Assembly (NCBI RefSeq): GCF_964204645.1
Contig: NC_134028.1
Coordinates: 2,764,501 to 2,828,500 of the forward strand
Reading direction: 5' to 3'
DNA: 64,000 nt
DNA from: Tubulanus polymorphus
Taxonomy: Eukaryota; Nemertea; Palaeonemertea; Tubulaniformes; Tubulanidae
Positions within the stretch are counted from its first letter, which is position 1. The number at the start of each line of letters is the position of its first letter. Position numbers and translations under genes: made by a program. Below, one piece after another: positions 58,801 through 64,000 of this stretch. A model generated the notes under the pieces. That model saw only the letters and a program-made list of their open reading frames with translations. It had not been told where the DNA came from and did no database searches.

Positions 58801-61800
58801 AAACGACCGAAACTTGTTCTTACATGACACGTCCATGCATTATTACTTTAGTTCGAAGAATTCCCGCTAGGGGACCGTATGGTGCTGCCACCAAGTTTGA
58901 ACGTGACATTCGCTTGTTTTTCTTATAAGTTGTATACATAGCTGTATTTCGTATCTAGCAGTTGAAGATTGGCGTTGCTGACACCGTCTCCACCTTTTGA
59001 AATTTTTGGAAACTTGTTCTCACAGGGCACCGTCCATACATTATTACTCTAGTTCGCAGAATTCCCGCTAGGGGACCGTATGGTGCTGCCACCAAGTTTG
59101 AAAGTGACATTTGCTTGTTTTTCTTTTAAGATTTGTATCCATCTGTTCTTCGTAGAAAGGGAACTGATTATCCGTCTGTCCTATGATGAATGGGAAAAGA
59201 ACCAAAAACAACTAAGACAATTGTTTTAAATACAATATGCTTTCAATGCACACATTAATCATTATTTATTATCAATAACATTGCTCCAGTGGTCACTATA
59301 CAAAACGTCAGAAACTGACACAGGATAAACACAGAGCAAACTCTTTACTACAAAAATAAATTGCCACACTTGTATACGCTGAAAGCTAGGATTACTGTTT
59401 TTTTTCAATTTTTTATCAGACACAAGCTTCCTCTATATTATAATTACTATGTGTATTTACATCATTTGAAGATCAAAGAAAACAGTGTCATAAGAACAAT
59501 CAGTGAGAGAAATCTAACAAAACGATTCTGTGACTGGAAAGATCTATTCTTCCATGTCCTACAGCCATAATTATTCAATTCTAACCCACTAAATCTGATG
59601 AATTCTGACGTTTCTGCCAAGAATGTAATTCCTTCAGGAAAGTAAATATTTCAGGAAGCTGGTATCGAATTAGAGCAATGTTACTGAAGGCAGTTAACTT
59701 GCTTTCAACAGAACGAACTGTCTTTAAATGGCAAAATATTCTTTTTTACAAAAACTCGAGTGTCGAGTAAGCACATATTTAAATACAGCAAAAAAAGATT
59801 ATTAGTTCGCATTTATACAGATTTACATGATAAGCTATACACTATTATATGCAAGGGCCGGGATTTTTTGAATAAAGACAAAAAAACTTCAATGAGGATG
59901 CATGTGCGCAAAACGGCAATATATACACGATGAAGCCAGACATCCAAAGACTGTTAAATAATCTAATTACAAGCTTCACTCTTGCATCAGAATTATAGAG
60001 TGTCAATAAAAGTATTGAATTATCAAAATCTTCCTTTGCAAGCTATTTTCTTAAATCACATGTACTTGAAACCTTAAATCAATAATACTTCAGATTAAAG
60101 AATATACACGCGTTCAATATGGATAATATTAAAGACAACTACTGAATATCTTTTAAATACAAACAGTAGTATTCTTATTCAATATAGGAGAAGCTATAAT
60201 TATAATATGTTGATATAGCACCCGAGCCCTTGTATTAGATACGATTTTAAAAAGTGTACTGCTTAGTTTCTACCAAGTCTTCCACACATATCAATGATTG
60301 ATATGTTAAGATTCTCTATACTGGATACACTGACTACACTGAGATGTTTTGTCAATGCTTTGAAATTATTGTAATTCATTTCGTTGTTATAAAATGGTCA
60401 CTAATATCTGTTAACAAGCTGTTGAGATTGTTATTTCTGAATGGATTTATGTAAGTTGGCATTCCATTCAGATATTTCGGTGGTTATATGTATAATTGGT
60501 ACCCTGCTAGGCACGTCCATCACATCCAAAGTAAATCATTTTCATTATAGTTTTGATTATTATAGTTGTTATACAAGTACGTGTTTTGTATGATGGGGCG
60601 ATTGATAAAATCACTTGCCAATTTTATCACAAACTGTTTTTTACATATTAGGTGGAAATAGAAATCCCTGCTAATAATATGTTTGCTTCTAAAATAAACT
60701 ATTGGCTACTAAATATGGTGGATTGTTTTTATTCTCATCACTGCACTCCTGAAGATAAGCAGAGAATTCGCGTTGCTGACACGACCTCCACCTCCACCTT
60801 TTGGAATTTTTGTGAACTATGAAAAAGAAACGACCGAAACTTGTTCTTACATGGCACGTCCATGCATTATTACTTTAGTTCGAAGAATTTCCGCTAGGGG
60901 ACCGTATGGTGCTGCCACCAAGTTTGAACGTGACATTTGCTTGTTTTTCTGGTAATTTGTATACATAGCTGTATTTCGTATCTAGCAGTTGAAGATTGGC
61001 GTTGCTGACACCGTCTCCACCTTTTGAAATTTTTGAAAACTTGTTCTTACAGGGCACCGTCCATGCATTATTACTCTAGTTCGCAGAATTCCCGCTAGGG
61101 GACCGTATGGTGCTGCCACCAATTTCGAAAGTGACATATGCTTGTTTTTCTTTTAAGATTTGTATCCATCTGTTCTTCGTAGAAGGGGAACTGATTATCC
61201 GTCTGTCCTATGATGAATGGGAAAAGAACCAAAAACAACTAAGACAATTGTTTTAAATACAATATGCTTTCAAAGCACACATTAATCATTATTTATTATC
61301 AATAACATTGCTCCAGTGGTCACTATACAAAACGTCAGAGACTGACACAGGATAAACACAGAGCAAACTCTTTACTACAAAAATAAATTGCCACACTTGT
61401 ATACGCTGAAAGCTAGGATTACTGTTTTTTTTCAATTTTTTATCAGACACAAGCTTCCTCTATATTATAATTACTATGTGTATTTACATCATTTGAAGAT
61501 CAAAGAAAACAGTGTCATAAGAACAATCAGTGAGAGAAATCTAACAAAACGATTCTGTGACATCTATTCTTCCATGTCCTACAGCCATAATTATTCAATT
61601 GTTACCCACTAAATCTGATGAATTCTGACGTTTCTGCCAAGAATGTAATTCCTTCAGGAAAGTTAATATTTCAGGAAGCTGGTATCGAATTAGAGCAATG
61701 TTACTGAAGGCAGTTAACTTGCTTTCAACAGAACGAGCTGTCTTTAAATGGCAAAATATCCTTTTTTTCCAAAACCCGGTGGCGAGTAAGCACATCCTTA

Positions 61801-64000
61801 AATACAGCAAAAAAGATTATTAGTTCGCATTTATACAGATTTTCATGATAAGCTATACACTATTATATGCAAGGGCCGAGATTTCTTGAATAAAGACAAA
61901 AAACTTCAATGAGGATGCATGTGCGCAAAACGGCAATATATACACGATGAAGCTAGACATCCAAAGACTGTTAAATACTTTGATTACAAGCTTCACTCAT
62001 GCATCAGAATTATAGAGTGTCAATAAAAGTATTGAATTATCCAAATCTTCCTTTGCAAGCTATTTTCTTAAATTACATGGACTTGAAACCTTAAATCAAT
62101 AATACTTCAGATTAAAGAATATATACGCGTTCAATATGGATAATATTAAAGACAACTACTGAATATCTTTTAAATACAAACAGTAGTATTTTAATTCAAT
62201 ATAGGAGAAGCTATAGTTATAATATGTTGATATAGCACCCGAGCCCTTGTATTAGATACGATTTAAAAAAGTGTACTGCTTAGTTTCTACCAAGTCTTCC
62301 ACACATATCAATGATTGATATGTTAAGATTCTCTATACTGGATACACTGACTACACTGAGATGTTTTGTCAATGCTTTGAAATTATTGTAATTCATTTCG
62401 TTGTTATAAAATGGTCACTAATATCTGTTAACAAGCTGTTGAGATTGTTATTTCTGAATGGATTTATGTAAGTTGGCATTCCATTCAGATATTTCGGTGG
62501 TTATATGTATAATTGGTACCCTGCTAGGCACGTCCATCACATCCAAAGTAAATCATTTTCATTATAGTTTTGATTATTATAGTTGTTATACAAGTACGTT
62601 TTTTTGTATGATGGGGCGATTGATAAAATCACTTGCCAATTTTATCACAAACTGTTTTTTACATATTAGGTGGAAATAGAAATCCCTGCTGATAATATGT
62701 TTGTATACATCGTTATACCCTAATTAATTGCTTCTAAAATAAACTATTGGCTACTAAATATGGTGGATTGTTTTTATTCTCATCACTGCACTCCTGAAGA
62801 TAAGCAGAGAATTCGCGTTGCTGACACGACCTCCACCTCCACCTTTTGGAATTTTTGTGAACTATGAAAAAGAAACGAACCGAAACTTGTTCTTACATGA
62901 CACGTCCATGCATTATTACTTTAGTTCGAAGAATTCCCGCTAGGGGACCGTATGGTGCTGCCACCAAGTTTGAACGTGACATTCGCTTGTTTTTCTTATA
63001 ATTTGTATACATAGCTGTATTTCGTATCTAGCAGTTGAAGATTGGCGTTGCTGACACCGTCTCCACCTTTTGAAATGTTTGGAAACTTGTTCTTACAGGG
63101 CACCGTCCATGCATTATTACTCTAGTTCGCAGAATTCCCGCTAGGGGACCGTATGGTGCTGCCACCAAGTTTGAAAGTGACATTTGCTTGTTATTCTTTT
63201 AAGATTTGTATCCATCTGTTCTTCGTAGAAGGGGAACTGATTATCCATCTGTCCTATGATGAATGGGAAAAGAACCAAAAACAACTAAGACAATTGTTTT
63301 AAATACAATATGCTTTCAAAGCACACATTAATCATTATTTATTATCAATAACATTGCTCCAATGGTCACTATACAAAACGTCAGAGACTGACACAGGATA
63401 AACACAGAGCAAACTCTTTACTACAAAAATAAATTGCCACACTTGTATACGCTGAAAGCTAGGATTACTGTTTTTTTTTTCAATTTTTTATCAGACACAA
63501 GCTTCCTCTATATTATAATTACTATGTGTATTTACATCATTTGAAGATCAAAGAAAACAGTGTCATAAGAACAATCAGTGAGAAGAAATCTAACAAAACG
63601 ATTCTGTGACTGGAAAGATCTATTCTTCCATGTCCTACAGCCATAATTATTCAATTCTAACCCACTAAATCTGATGAATTCTGACGTTTCTGCCAAGAAT
63701 ATAATTCCTTCAGGAAAGTAAATATTTCAGGAAGCTGGTATCGAATTAGAGCAATGTTACTGAAGGCAGTTAACTTGCTTTCAACAGAACGAACTGTCTT
63801 TAAATGGCAAAATATTCTTTTTTACAAAAACTCGAGTGTCGAGTAAGCACATCTTTAAATACAGCAAAAAAAGATTATTAGTTCGCATTTATACAGATTT
63901 ACATGATAAGCTATACACTATTATATGCAAGGGCCGGGATTTCTTGAATAAAGACAAAAAAACTTCAATGAGGATGCATGTGCGCAAAACGGCAATATAT

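Larger units (their letters stand above)
48472..64000. repeat. Tandem array of 1.8-2.1 kb units
   Basis: The landmark GGTGGATTG recurs at 49131, 51215, 53264, 55051, 56845, 58690, 60717 and 62762, giving spacings of 2084, 2049, 1787, 1794, 1845, 2027 and 2045 bp. All other blocks recur in the same order, starting TAATACTTCAGATTAAAGAA at 48471. The array is cut by the window end. Units differ by a ~200-bp internal duplication (present from 49131, 51215, 58690, 60717 and 62762; absent from 53264, 55051 and 56845). They also differ by an inverted arm replacing a ~490-bp block in the two units starting at 49131 and 51215. No long conserved reading frame, transposase or reverse transcriptase was seen. 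Every unit carries AATAAA followed by T/GT-rich sequence just at the landmark. Confidence 0.95.

Noticed and set aside
48472-64000. CRISPR-like or rDNA-like array
   Set aside because: Unit length (about 2 kb), lack of short spaced repeats and lack of rRNA sequence rule out both.

Overview
The window is nuclear DNA from an intron-rich, AT-rich animal. Every protein-coding gene is split by GT..AG introns, and the products match bilaterian families: CCZ1, the ALP/Enigma PDZ-LIM family with Zasp-like (ZM) motifs, and a MARCH1/8-type RING-CH ligase. The animal is probably an invertebrate; a lophotrochozoan such as a mollusc, annelid or brachiopod is my best guess, but nothing here proves the phylum. 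The exon models below were built by hand from splice sites, phase continuity and family similarity. All five are phase-consistent from ATG to stop.

Layout. 1-3124: repeat-rich intergenic DNA with a decayed non-LTR retrotransposon fragment, a small MITE, a 234-bp foldback element and SINE-like direct repeats. 3125-6183 (+): CCZ1, 11 exons, 468 aa. 6674-11698 (+): an ALP-type PDZ-ZM-LIM gene, 8 exons, 336 aa. 15219-18249 (-): a LIM-less PDZ paralogue, 4 exons, 149 aa. 22964-27665 (+): MARCH1/8-like E3 ligase, 3 exons, 268 aa. 32617-47806 (+): an Enigma/Zasp/LDB3-like gene with one PDZ, two ZM exons and three LIM domains, 18 recognised exons, 792 aa in the longest frame-consistent form. 48472-64000: a tandem array of 1.8-2.1 kb units that starts in the 3' flank of the Enigma gene and runs off the window.

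How the parts fit. The three PDZ genes are paralogues: each has a first PDZ exon ending after a short stretch following the GFRL-x-GG loop, then a second exon of exactly 152 bp. They form a local cluster of sarcomere or actin-cytoskeleton adaptors, interrupted by an unrelated MARCH gene and with one member inverted. CCZ1 (Rab7 activation) and MARCH (trafficking of membrane proteins) are unrelated to the cluster.

Most notable observations. (1) In the Enigma-like gene each ZM-motif exon is paired with a tiny Gly/Pro-rich exon of the same phase class, so only one of each pair can be used without a frameshift and early stop. (2) A later exon choice creates a TAA stop exactly at the splice junction, which would make a LIM-less isoform. 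(3) Its promoter has a perfect CArG box, a CAGCTG E-box, a TATA box and two CRE sites. (4) The downstream array has two units that each contain a ~500-bp inverted repeat, a 1.4-kb stretch that looks identical between neighbouring units, and an AATAAA signal in every unit.
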